From positions 102,743 through 143,191 of the forward strand of contig DUBC01000010.1 of assembly GCA_012960505.1 (NCBI GenBank): DNA of 40,449 nucleotides, written 5' to 3'. The notes below the pieces were generated by a model. It saw only the letters and a program-made list of their open reading frames with translations. It searched no databases and had not been told where the DNA came from. The first letter of the stretch is position 1; each line of letters opens with the position of its first letter. This DNA comes from Verrucomicrobiales bacterium (GTDB lineage: Bacteria > Verrucomicrobiota > Verrucomicrobiia > Verrucomicrobiales > DEV007). The translations under genes and the position numbers were made by a program. Positions 8,469 through 16,308 of this stretch are shown in pieces.

Positions 8469-9802
8469 TTAATCCAAATAGAAGGACATTTCTTCGCGGA
8501 GTCGGCGCCATGATGGCCCTACCGGCCCTGGAAAGTTTTGGAGCTGACTCATCGAATAAGGCCTTTGGTCATCCCAATAACAGGCTCGCCTATATTTATT
8601 TTCCTAACGGTTCCGCGACCGGTTCCTGGAAACCCAGAAAGGTCAGTGAGGACGGGAAACTGCTGCAGTTGAATCAATGGATGGAGCCTCTCGAGGAGCA
8701 CCGATCTGATCTTATCATTACTGGTAAATTATGGACTCCACGAGGGAACGGTCATGCAGCGGGTACAGCGACCTGGCTTACTGGAGGTTCTTATAATGGG
8801 CACAAAAATGATGCAGGCGGTATTTCAGTGGACCAGATAGCGGCACGCCATTTCGGAAAGGATACTCCGCTCCCATCACTGGAATTGAGCACTGCGGGTC
8901 AGGGAAGTTTTTCAGGAAGCTTACCCAGGAACTGTCTCTCATGGGTAGATAGGGATGTCCCTGCTGCTCGTGAAACTGTTCCGAGAGCAGTCTTTGATAA
9001 GCTCTTCCGCAGGGCAGAGGAAGGGTTCCTTGATAGGAGTGTCATTGATCTGGTTAATGATCAGTCCAAATCACTCAAACGCAGAGCCAGTATCGCTGAT
9101 GGTCGCAAGATTGATGAGTACCTAGATGCGGTCCGTTCCATTGAGAGAAGATTTGAATTTGCTGAGAAAAATAGCCGAAGGATCGCCGCTGATAAGGCTC
9201 TAACTGATACACTCTCTAGGCCCGATCCCGGGATCCCTTCAGATCATCAGGAGTACGTGCGACAAATGCTTGAACTCATGGCTCTTTCATTCTGGTCCGG
9301 CGCCACCAAAGTGTCCTCATTCATGTTGGACCATGGCCAGAGTAACCGTTACTTCAATTTCATTCCCGGCGTCAAAGGGACCTGGCATGCTTTATCTCAT
9401 TGGAAGGACTCCAGTGGTAAGACCGAGGACGATGATGGGATCACTTCGTGGGATGATGTGGGTACCAAGAAACAGATGTATAATGCGGTGACCCGTTGGC
9501 ATCATGCCCAGTTAGCCTGGTTCCTTAGTAGACTCAAAGGGCTCAAGGACAGTGATGGAGTCAGTGTCCTTGACCGTTCCATGATAATGTATGGATCAAG
9601 TATTGCTGATGGGCACGAGCACGCTGAGAAAAATCTTCCTGTCCTGATGGCGGGCGGAGGAGCAGGGCTCCTCAGGACCGGAAACTATTTGCGGCCCTCA
9701 AGAGACACTTCGATGTCCAGTCTTCATCTTTCCTTATTAGAGAGAATGGGTGTTCCCGTGGACCGTTTCGCTGAGGCGAGGGAAGGCTTGGCAGGGATAT
9801 AG
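8465..9802 (+). CDS. DUF1552 family Tat-exported protein
   Basis: A twin-arginine signal (NRRTFLRGVGAMMALPA, residues 5-21) opens a 445-residue protein of the DUF1552 family. Recognisable stretches are RLAYIYFPNGSATGSW, the TWLTGGSYNGHKNDAGGIS region, and the C-terminal part MIMYGSSIADGHEHAEKNLPVLMAGG, which is typical of the family and recalls the alkaline-phosphatase-like DUF1501 group. In PVC genomes DUF1552 genes almost always follow a DUF1592-type cytochrome-like gene, as here with a 4-base overlap, so the two products probably act together outside the cytoplasmic membrane. The biochemical activity is not known. The gene ends 15 bases before the convergent ABC permease gene. Confidence 0.9.
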   Translation: MINPNRRTFLRGVGAMMALPALESFGADSSNKAFGHPNNRLAYIYFPNGSATGSWKPRKVSEDGKLLQLNQWMEPLEEHRSDLIITGKLWTPRGNGHAAGTATWLTGGSYNGHKNDAGGISVDQIAARHFGKDTPLPSLELSTAGQGSFSGSLPRNCLSWVDRDVPAARETVPRAVFDKLFRRAEEGFLDRSVIDLVNDQSKSLKRRASIADGRKIDEYLDAVRSIERRFEFAEKNSRRIAADKALTDTLSRPDPGIPSDHQEYVRQMLELMALSFWSGATKVSSFMLDHGQSNRYFNFIPGVKGTWHALSHWKDSSGKTEDDDGITSWDDVGTKKQMYNAVTRWHHAQLAWFLSRLKGLKDSDGVSVLDRSMIMYGSSIADGHEHAEKNLPVLMAGGGAGLLRTGNYLRPSRDTSMSSLHLSLLERMGVPVDRFAEAREGLAGI

Positions 9803-9817
9803 AATAAAATTTCTTTA

Positions 9818-11233
9818 CTACCCACCTACCGCATTTCTCCATTCACCGCTCCTGAGTCGTTCTATCAAGATAGCGACAAGGATGACTAGGCCTAAAACGA
9901 TCATTTGAGTCTCACTACCTAATAGAAGAAGGTTCATGCCGTTCGTTATGACTGCGATAATGAAGGCCCCAATCAATGTTCCGAGTACTTTTCCTTTGCC
10001 CCCGAAAAGAGAAGTTCCTCCTACCACGACCGCGGCGATAACCATAAGTTCATAAGTTACTCCGTAATTCCCGGCTCCGCTTTGTAGTTGAGAAGCCATT
10101 ACGATTCCGCCCAGACCGGCAGTGGCTCCACAAATCGCATAGACAATGAGCTTAATTTTCTTAGGTGAAATTCCCGACATCCGTGAAGCTTCCGCGTTAG
10201 CGCCGATCGCGTAGATGTACCGTCCGAGTTGCGTCTTATTCATCATGATGTGGGCTAGTGTATAGAGTATAATCATCAGAATGACACAGTTAGGGATCCC
10301 ATAGCTGAGACCATTTCCGAGCCATTGAAAATTGGCCGGAACGTCACTGATCGTCTCGTTATTAGCGATCTTGAAGGCGATGCCCCTAAGTACCTGCATC
10401 ATGGCGAGGGTCGCAATGAATGGCGGTATCGAGAACTGGCTAACCATAATTCCAGTGAAGGCTCCTGACAAAGTGCAGACTAGGACGCCTGCTAAAGAAG
10501 CAATCAGAAAAACTGAAGTGCCTGCTTCGGCGGCACCTCCCATTTTCTCAATGATGCTGGTTGCGACGACTGCAGAAAGAGCGATCATACTGCCCACGGA
10601 CAAATCAATTCCTGCAGTGATGATGACCATAGTCATTCCGATTGCGAGGATAGCGATCACTGCGATTTGACTCGTAATGTTCCTCAAATTAACGGGGGTC
10701 AAGAATATAGGCCACAGATAGGTCCGGGGCGCTATGAGTGTCGTTTTTTCTCCTTTGATGAGAGTATCATTAACGACCATTGAGCTGGCTCGGATCACTT
10801 CTCTTTCTTCACCTAGAAAGGAGTCAAAGACAGGAAAATTTCTCATCAAAGAGGTAGTCGCTATTAAATCAATTTCTCCTGTTGCTTGGATCGCTTTTTT
10901 GATCCGTAGCGTATCTCCGACCGCTTTACCAATGACGTTGATGCCTTTAGAATCGAGTCCTTTTCCAAGAGAATCCACAAAATCTTCTCCTGATTTTCCT
11001 TTGCCGGCGGCAATGAAAACTCTTATTTCCTTAGGAAAATTTACAGAATCCTGTTCGATTAGCTTAACGATGTCATCGGTTAGTTTGTTACCGGCCTTTG
11101 TTCCTTCGGGGCTCTTCTCCTCGATAGTGAGGACGCTGAAAAGAATACAAAGGAGCAGTAACACGGCAGCCATGCCGTATTCACCTGAGACAAATTCTAT
11201 TGGCTTCCTGAGTATTTTCCCGAGCGCTGACAT
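9818..11233 (-). CDS. Ribose/sugar-type ABC transporter permease with extra periplasmic N-terminal domain
   Basis: The C-terminal two thirds is a classical RbsC/BPD_transp_2 permease: GMTMVIITAGIDLSVGSMIALSAVV, then FTGIMVSQFSIPPFIATLAMM, and GAGNYGVTYELMVIAAVVVGGTSLFGGKG. Between the first membrane helix (about residues 20-38) and the permease core there are about 120 extra residues (about 45-165). Part of this insert, EIRVFIAAGKGKSGEDFVDS followed by a stretch ending IDLIATTSL, resembles the first lobe of sugar-binding proteins. Standard RbsC is about 320 residues; this one is 471. It is downstream of the binding-protein gene (38-base gap), so the two form an operon. No ATPase gene (RbsA type) is in the operon or the window. 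The cargo is probably a monosaccharide, but specificity cannot be read. Confidence 0.87.
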   Translation of the reverse strand: MSALGKILRKPIEFVSGEYGMAAVLLLLCILFSVLTIEEKSPEGTKAGNKLTDDIVKLIEQDSVNFPKEIRVFIAAGKGKSGEDFVDSLGKGLDSKGINVIGKAVGDTLRIKKAIQATGEIDLIATTSLMRNFPVFDSFLGEEREVIRASSMVVNDTLIKGEKTTLIAPRTYLWPIFLTPVNLRNITSQIAVIAILAIGMTMVIITAGIDLSVGSMIALSAVVATSIIEKMGGAAEAGTSVFLIASLAGVLVCTLSGAFTGIMVSQFSIPPFIATLAMMQVLRGIAFKIANNETISDVPANFQWLGNGLSYGIPNCVILMIILYTLAHIMMNKTQLGRYIYAIGANAEASRMSGISPKKIKLIVYAICGATAGLGGIVMASQLQSGAGNYGVTYELMVIAAVVVGGTSLFGGKGKVLGTLIGAFIIAVITNGMNLLLLGSETQMIVLGLVILVAILIERLRSGEWRNAVGG

Positions 11234-11271
11234 TCTTCTGAGAAGGGCCGGGCCCGGAAGGAAGCTAATAA

Positions 11272-12261
11272 TTAATTTAGTGACGTGTCTTTATCTGCAG
11301 TCTCTTTAGTGTATAAAGAGGCAGGGATATTAACGTTAGCTGGCACCTCTTCACCACTCAAGTGAGAGACGATGGCTCTAATGCATTCACGACCGATCTT
11401 GTCTGGATGTTGGACCGGGTCCGCATAAATTTTTCCATCTTTAATGGCCTGCTTTCCTGCCGGCATTCCATCAAAAGCGATCACGGTAACTTGTTCTAGC
11501 TTGCCGGCTTTTTCTAATGCGCCGACTGCACCAAGACCACTAGGGTCATTAATTGCAAAGATTCCCCTCATATCGGGTACTTGTTGAAGGGCATCTTCAG
11601 CGGCCTTGAACCCCTTATCTCGTAATCCCTCACCAGACAGCTCGGCGGCAATCTCAATTTTTCCAGATTCTCTTTCCGCATTATAGGCATCGATAACCTT
11701 TTTGAATCCCTTAACCCTTTCAATGCATGATTCGGCAGCACGAAAATCAATAACGACAACTTTGCCTCCAGCTTCTCCGAGTGCCTTAATCATGGCTTCA
11801 CCAGCGAGTTCTCCTCCTTGAAAGTTATCCGTACCGACGTGGGACACGACCTTAGCGTCAGGAGCCTGGACTCGAACGTCAAATGAGAAGACGGGGACAT
11901 TGGCGTTATTACATTCCTTGACGGAGGTTCCGATTGCTTTCGAGTCTTTTGGGTTAACTGCTACAGCAACGACGCCTTTTGCTAAGAAGTCCTGGATTTG
12001 CTTTTGCTGTTTGGAAATATCCATTTCACAGCCCAGATAAATGAGGTCGTAGCCATGCTTAGCGGCCTCATCACGCATATTTTCTTCAATGACTTTAAAA
12101 AAAGGATTGGCAATATTCATGCAGGTAGCGCCTATCAGGCCACGGGATTTTTTCTTTGATCCGTCGCCTTGGGCTCCTTTCCCGTTATCCGCTTGTTTAC
12201 CGCAGCCGATTAAAGCAATAGTGAATAGGAAGATGAATAATTGTCGGATGAATCTTTTCAT
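11272..12261 (-). CDS. Sugar-binding lipoprotein of a ribose-type ABC transporter
   Basis: I take the ATG at 12261, because it gives MKRFIRQLFIFLFTIALIGC, a clean lipoprotein signal with lipobox LIGC (Cys20). The upstream extension to 12321 would bury this signal. The mature protein is a Peripla_BP_4/RbsB-like two-lobe binding protein. Visible features are the first-lobe opening GATCMNIANPFFKVIEENMRDEA, the QIQDFLAKGVVAVAVNPKDS turn, and the hinge region IDFRAAESCIERVKGFKKV. Further along are FAINDPSGLGAVGALEKAG, VIAFDGMPAGKQAI and ADPVQHPDKIG. It captures a sugar in the periplasm for the permease encoded 38 bases downstream. Transcription runs leftward from the 97-base gap shared with the divergent hydrolase gene at 12359. 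The ligand is not assignable by eye. Confidence 0.87.
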   Translation of the reverse strand: MKRFIRQLFIFLFTIALIGCGKQADNGKGAQGDGSKKKSRGLIGATCMNIANPFFKVIEENMRDEAAKHGYDLIYLGCEMDISKQQKQIQDFLAKGVVAVAVNPKDSKAIGTSVKECNNANVPVFSFDVRVQAPDAKVVSHVGTDNFQGGELAGEAMIKALGEAGGKVVVIDFRAAESCIERVKGFKKVIDAYNAERESGKIEIAAELSGEGLRDKGFKAAEDALQQVPDMRGIFAINDPSGLGAVGALEKAGKLEQVTVIAFDGMPAGKQAIKDGKIYADPVQHPDKIGRECIRAIVSHLSGEEVPANVNIPASLYTKETADKDTSLN

Positions 12262-12358
12262 GTCGTTACAAATGGGTTTAACCTTACAGTTATCCTTGAG
12301 AGCTGGTGATAAGACAAACAAAAAGCGATTCTAATCCTTCAGCCAATATTAATTAATT

Positions 12359-13162
12359 ATGAGACTTTCAGTTTATTTTCTTCTTTTTTCTTTCTTTGTG
12401 GCCAGTTCCTATTCTGAGGAAAATGATATAAAAAAAAGCCAGTGGCATGGATTTGAGCGGCAGGACTTTAGTTCTGACGGATTAAAATGTATTTTGGTCA
12501 TTCCGGCCTCCGCGGCTAAGGATTCACCTTGGGTCTGGCGGGCCCGTTTTTTTGGCCACCAGCCTCAGGCTGATATTGAACTGCTGAAAAAAGGTTTTCA
12601 TATTGCTTATTGTGATGTGGGGGGGCTCTTCGGTAATGAAGTGGCCGTGGATCGGTGGGATCGATTTTATAATATTCTGACCGAGGACCGGGGCCTTTCC
12701 AAGAGACCGGCTCTCGAGGGAATGAGTCGTGGAGGACTTATCATTTATAACTGGGCATCAAAGAATCCCAAAAAAGTTTCATGCATTTATGGTGATGCTC
12801 CTGTCTGCGATATCCGGAGTTGGCCCGGAGGCAAAGGGAAGGGAAAAGGAGGCGGAGGAACTTGGAAATCAGCGCTCAAGGCTTATGGCATTACTGATGA
12901 AGAATCAGTCAAAGCTGAGGTCAGCCCAATTCATAAACTTAAACCCATTGCAGAGGCTGGTGTTCCTCTCCTTCACGTTGTCGGTGCCGCCGACGAGGTC
13001 GTTCCTGTCGAGGAGAACAGCGCTATCATTGAGAAGCGGTACCGTGCGCTTGGAGGAACGATTAAGGTCATTTCAAAGCCTGGTATCGGACATCATCCCC
13101 ATGCATTGAAGGATCCGAAGCCGATCGTGGACTTCATTCTAAAGCACAGTCTCAAGGATTGA
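12359..13162 (+). CDS. Exported alpha/beta hydrolase (esterase-like)
   Basis: A signal peptide (residues 1-19, ending ASSYSE) precedes a compact alpha/beta hydrolase of 267 residues. The nucleophile elbow is GMSRGG (Ser123), the acid is in VVGAADEVVP (Asp212), and the histidine is in PGIGHHPHAL (His245 or His246). The segment PWVWRARFFGHQP and the GMSRGG elbow resemble exported alpha/beta hydrolases common next to sugar-degradation genes in PVC genomes; I cannot name the substrate. A Gly/Lys-rich loop (about 157-168) is unusual and probably surface exposed. The gene is divergent from the sugar-binding lipoprotein gene. Its stop codon abuts the stop of the convergent MFS gene with no base between. 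Confidence 0.72.
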   Translation: MRLSVYFLLFSFFVASSYSEENDIKKSQWHGFERQDFSSDGLKCILVIPASAAKDSPWVWRARFFGHQPQADIELLKKGFHIAYCDVGGLFGNEVAVDRWDRFYNILTEDRGLSKRPALEGMSRGGLIIYNWASKNPKKVSCIYGDAPVCDIRSWPGGKGKGKGGGGTWKSALKAYGITDEESVKAEVSPIHKLKPIAEAGVPLLHVVGAADEVVPVEENSAIIEKRYRALGGTIKVISKPGIGHHPHALKDPKPIVDFILKHSLKD

Positions 13163-14365
13163 TTAGCCCCGTGCTTTTTTCTGACTCCTCTTGAGTTCAG
13201 GCAGAAGAACTACCGATGCTAGAAAGATTAAGATTGCACTAAAAATGGCAATACCGTCTCCGAAGTTGCGAAGAAGATAGAATCCAATGATTGGAGCAGC
13301 AACACCGCGGAGGCCGGTCGTGAATGTATGAATGGACATGTATTCTGCCGTGTGTTCGGGAGGAGCAATCTTAGTCACCCAAAGCATCCAGGCAATGCTT
13401 CCCCCAGCGAAGGCCAGGCCCTGAAGGCCGGTACCAATGGCAATGACCCAGAAAGATTGGCCATAGAAAACGACCAGAATTGCTGCGCAGAAGAGCACAT
13501 TTAATATGATTCTTAGAAGATAAAAGTTCATCCTGTCAAAGAGCCAACCCCATGGATAAGTGAACGCTATTTTAACAGCCTGTGGGATGATGAAAGTTAA
13601 TAGAGTGACTTGGAAAGCGCTGAATCCGTTCCCGTAATCACTGTTCGCAAAATATTCGGTCCAAATTTTAAGTGCGGTCAGGTTGCCGAGTCCCATCAGC
13701 ATCCAGGAAATGATAAGGGTTCGGAACTGCTTATCCTTTTTGAGCCACTTGAATGCAGAGAAAGGGTTAGTGCTTCCTTTCGCTGTTTTAACTTTAGGCA
13801 TGACCCACATGGCTAAGCCGTTCAGTGATGCTGCGATTGCGAAGACCCAGAGAAGGGGTTTGAAATTGTTAATGTCGGAATCGATCCATTTGCCTGCATT
13901 CCAGGCGAATGCGATTGCAATTAGGCCACGGAAAATAGACGCCGTGGCAACGATTTTACCCCTCTTAGACTCAGGTAAATTACTTTGATATATTTGAGTG
14001 AGAACGGGAAGGGATAGCATCAGGATGAAAAATCCGAAACCGAGCCCGATCATGTAGTGCCATAGGGAATCTGAAAAAGTGGCAGCAAAGGCGATACCCG
14101 CTGCCCCCAAGAAGTTGAATATTGCTGCCGCATGAGTGGCCTGGCAATTCAATCGCCTGATCAGTGGCACGACTATAAAAGTTGCGATGAGACCGGCCTC
14201 AGAGACTGCGAGAAGTAATGCTTTTTGCCAGTCAGTAGCATCGTAGTATTTGAGAGCTACGAGTCCTGCCAGAGGAACGAAGAGAAATTCAAGTACTCCC
14301 ATCGGCCCGGCCCGGAGCATTTCAATCAAGAAGGTCTTTTGTGTGGTCTTCGGGTCCGGGTTCAT
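13163..14365 (-). CDS. MFS transporter
   Basis: A 400-residue polytopic protein with about 12 hydrophobic segments in two halves of six, separated by a basic cytoplasmic loop (about residues 190-212, KVKTAKGSTNPFSAFKWLKKDKQ). This is the Major Facilitator plan. Supporting motifs are the loop PLIRRLNCQATHAAAIFN after helix 2 and YQSNLPESKRGKIVATASI before helix 5, close to MFS signature positions. The substrate is not predictable; the length and the loop KIAPPEHTAEYMSIHTF recall the sugar/drug-type MFS of this phylum. It is convergent with the hydrolase gene (abutting stops) and follows the CPBP protease gene on the same strand after 51 bases, so the two could share a transcript. Confidence 0.8.
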   Translation of the reverse strand: MNPDPKTTQKTFLIEMLRAGPMGVLEFLFVPLAGLVALKYYDATDWQKALLLAVSEAGLIATFIVVPLIRRLNCQATHAAAIFNFLGAAGIAFAATFSDSLWHYMIGLGFGFFILMLSLPVLTQIYQSNLPESKRGKIVATASIFRGLIAIAFAWNAGKWIDSDINNFKPLLWVFAIAASLNGLAMWVMPKVKTAKGSTNPFSAFKWLKKDKQFRTLIISWMLMGLGNLTALKIWTEYFANSDYGNGFSAFQVTLLTFIIPQAVKIAFTYPWGWLFDRMNFYLLRIILNVLFCAAILVVFYGQSFWVIAIGTGLQGLAFAGGSIAWMLWVTKIAPPEHTAEYMSIHTFTTGLRGVAAPIIGFYLLRNFGDGIAIFSAILIFLASVVLLPELKRSQKKARG

Positions 14366-14416
14366 TAATAGCGCAGAGCTACTAAGCGAACACGTTGCCG
14401 CCGGAAGTCAAAGGAT

Positions 14417-15118
14417 TCAATAAACTATCATATAATATCCGACGCTCATCAGTGCCGCATCTACCAATGCGTGGCTGACCCAGGCGCCGATTAACGTTTT
14501 TTGGTGCTGATAGAGTAGGCTCCAGAAAAAGCCTCCGACCCCAACGCATGCACTAAAAAAGAGGGCCCAAGGCAATTCAAAGAACTGCATCATCACGACT
14601 ATGTGATGAAGAGTGAAAGTGAATGCTGCTAAGAAGTGGGCCATTTTGATTGAAACCACTTCACGTAAATTTCCATAAACGAACCATCTCCAGTAATATT
14701 CCTCGAGCAGTGAATGAAATATACTGATTAAGGCTCCGAACAGAATGAAATGATTAATGATTCCAAGGTCTTTTGATTTTTTTTGTATTATCGGAGCAGC
14801 CTCTTTTACTATATCTCCTATCGGCGTCATCATTAATAAGCCGATCGTGGCGAGGATCGGTACGCCGATCATTAGACCGAGAGGCACTGACTTGAGGTGC
14901 TCTTTGTAAGATCTGAAATTAATGCGTATGGGCCTCTTTAAGATGAAGAGCGTTGCGATGAGTGGCCAAATCAGAGTAAAAAATTTGACGAATCCATAGA
15001 GGACCTGAGCAAAGGGAGAGTCTCCGAGCCAGACGAAGTACCCGAGCGCGGCGATTCCAGGTAAAAACATTGCGGGCAGAAGGACAGCCCACATTTTTCG
15101 ACGGTTCAGAGGTTCCAT
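14417..15118 (-). CDS. CPBP-family intramembrane metalloprotease
   Basis: 233 residues, about seven to eight hydrophobic segments. The CPBP (Abi/Rce1-like, PF02517) signature is present: HSLLEEYYWRWFVYG with Glu139-Glu140 and Arg144, a second-motif histidine pair at 171-172 (TLHHIVV), and the last-motif histidine in WVSHALVDAA (His216). These are the putative Zn/water-activating residues of the Rce1/Abi fold, so the protein should be an active membrane glutamate protease. Bacterial members serve in bacteriocin immunity, signal processing or prenyl-protein-like proteolysis; no specific role is indicated here. The AT-rich region upstream (15119-15330) must carry its promoter. Confidence 0.83.
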   Translation of the reverse strand: MEPLNRRKMWAVLLPAMFLPGIAALGYFVWLGDSPFAQVLYGFVKFFTLIWPLIATLFILKRPIRINFRSYKEHLKSVPLGLMIGVPILATIGLLMMTPIGDIVKEAAPIIQKKSKDLGIINHFILFGALISIFHSLLEEYYWRWFVYGNLREVVSIKMAHFLAAFTFTLHHIVVMMQFFELPWALFFSACVGVGGFFWSLLYQHQKTLIGAWVSHALVDAALMSVGYYMIVY

Positions 15119-15330
15119 TTATCTAAAGTATATATATGAGTTTGTCCTTTGAGCCTAATTGAAATAATTACCGCTTATAATCATTCTTATCGATGTTATT
15201 CCCTGCCCCTTGAAATGCAATTTTAGCTAGGAATGTCTTATATTATTGAGGAATGAATATATTCAATTCGACTAGCTTTTCATTATGTCCCGTTGAATGA
15301 ATCTTAGAGCCGTGCAATGTTTCGCGAGAC

Positions 15331-15405
15331 GTCCTCGTAGTTCAACGGATAGAACAAGGCTCTCCTAAAGCTTAGATGCAGGTTCGATTCCTGCCGAGGA
15401 CGCCA
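15331..15405 (+). tRNA. trnR(ccu): tRNA-Arg (anticodon CCT, reads AGG)
   Basis: A full cloverleaf can be drawn. Acceptor stem GTCCTCG/CGAGGAC (15331-15337 with 15395-15401). D stem GTTC/GAAC. Anticodon stem AGGCT/AGCTT with one G-U pair around loop CTCCTAA (anticodon CCT at 15364-15366). T arm GCAGG-TTCGATT-CCTGC. Discriminator G, with CCA encoded in the gene (15403-15405). It closely resembles bacterial tRNA-Arg(CCT). AGG is used frequently in the neighbouring genes. The metallophosphoesterase start codon is only 12 bases after the CCA end. Confidence 0.95.
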
Positions 15406-15417
15406 GAAAAAACGTCC

Positions 15418-16308
15418 ATGCGCATCCTTCATTTCAGTGACATCCATTTTTGGCGTTTGTTTCCGGGTTGGGACTTTTACTACCCGAAGCGGTTCTTGGG
15501 TCTTTCGAATCTTCTCCTTTCCAGGAGGAGGCACTTCCCTAAGGACCTTGCCGAGTCAGTGATGAGATCCATCTGTGAACAGGAAGCGGACTATGTTTTA
15601 TTTTCAGGTGATCTGACAACGATGTCTCTAGAAAGTGAGTTTCGCGACGCTGCCTCTGCGTTCGCTCCTCTCTATGATAAGTGGGGAGAGAACCTAGTTT
15701 TAATTCCAGGAAACCATGATCGATATTCTCCGCGCAGTGTCCGATCTGGATTCTATGAAAAGTATTTTCCGCGAGGTTTTCCTGGGCCAGGGAAAAGAAT
15801 CTTTTCAAAAAGATTAGATACTAATCTTTCTCTCATAGGCTTTGACGCTTCGCGTCCTTTCATGGTCCGCTCTAACGGCCTTTTTGATGAGGCTCTTGAA
15901 AAGGACCTTGATTCGGAGTTCATCGTTCATAAAGAGTCGAGTGACAGGATCATTCTTATGGGGCACTTCCCTTACGCCTATCCTTCCGAACAACCTCCCA
16001 GATGGAATCACAAGTTACTTAGGGATGAGGCCCTTTCTGAACTCATTTCGCGTCATGAACCGATCGCTTACATTCATGGGCACAAGCACGTGAGATGGTG
16101 CGTTAAGGATTCGCGCACGCCAAAGACGATTTGTCTCAATGCCGGTCCGGCAGGTATGCGTTCAGGTTCTCCTGACAAGCGGGCCGGATGGGTCACGTTT
16201 GACGTGTCTGAAGAGGGCAAGATTAGTGAGATTACTAAAGTGCACCTTTCATCTGACGGAGAACTGCTCAGTGAGGCCCTTACAGAGGAAGAGGATTCTA
16301 ACGCTTAG
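15418..16308 (+). CDS. Calcineurin-like metallophosphoesterase
   Basis: The ATG at 15418 gives MRILHFSDIHF. Upstream extension would run into the tRNA and is rejected. All metal-binding blocks of the calcineurin-like phosphoesterase fold are present: DIH (Asp8, His10), GDLT (Asp65), GNHDR (Asn99-His100-Asp101), MGHFPYAYP (His183) and HGHKH (His220, His222). At 296 residues it is a cytosolic single-domain enzyme, probably with a bimetal centre, acting on a phosphodiester or phosphomonoester. It is not close enough to a named subfamily (CpdA, LpxH, YfcE) for me to choose. It is probably co-transcribed with the tRNA just upstream. Its last four bases overlap the end of the convergent isomerase-like gene. 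Confidence 0.85.
   Translation: MRILHFSDIHFWRLFPGWDFYYPKRFLGLSNLLLSRRRHFPKDLAESVMRSICEQEADYVLFSGDLTTMSLESEFRDAASAFAPLYDKWGENLVLIPGNHDRYSPRSVRSGFYEKYFPRGFPGPGKRIFSKRLDTNLSLIGFDASRPFMVRSNGLFDEALEKDLDSEFIVHKESSDRIILMGHFPYAYPSEQPPRWNHKLLRDEALSELISRHEPIAYIHGHKHVRWCVKDSRTPKTICLNAGPAGMRSGSPDKRAGWVTFDVSEEGKISEITKVHLSSDGELLSEALTEEEDSNA

Noticed and set aside
11240..11260. GC-rich palindrome CCGGGCCCGG between lipoprotein and permease genes as a terminator
   Set aside because: It lies inside an operon, has no loop of its own and no T tract; at most a minor mRNA-processing feature.
15253..15264. TGAATATATTCA palindrome upstream of the tRNA as an operator
   Set aside because: AT-rich and single; no second copy or adjacent regulator gene supports a function.
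15376..15417. Upstream extension of the metallophosphoesterase reading frame
   Set aside because: The extension starts inside the tRNA-Arg gene; ATG 15418 begins directly with the conserved MRILHFSDIH motif.
15304..15534. Minus-strand reading frame of 76 codons
   Set aside because: It is antisense to the tRNA and the phosphoesterase start and shows no family features.
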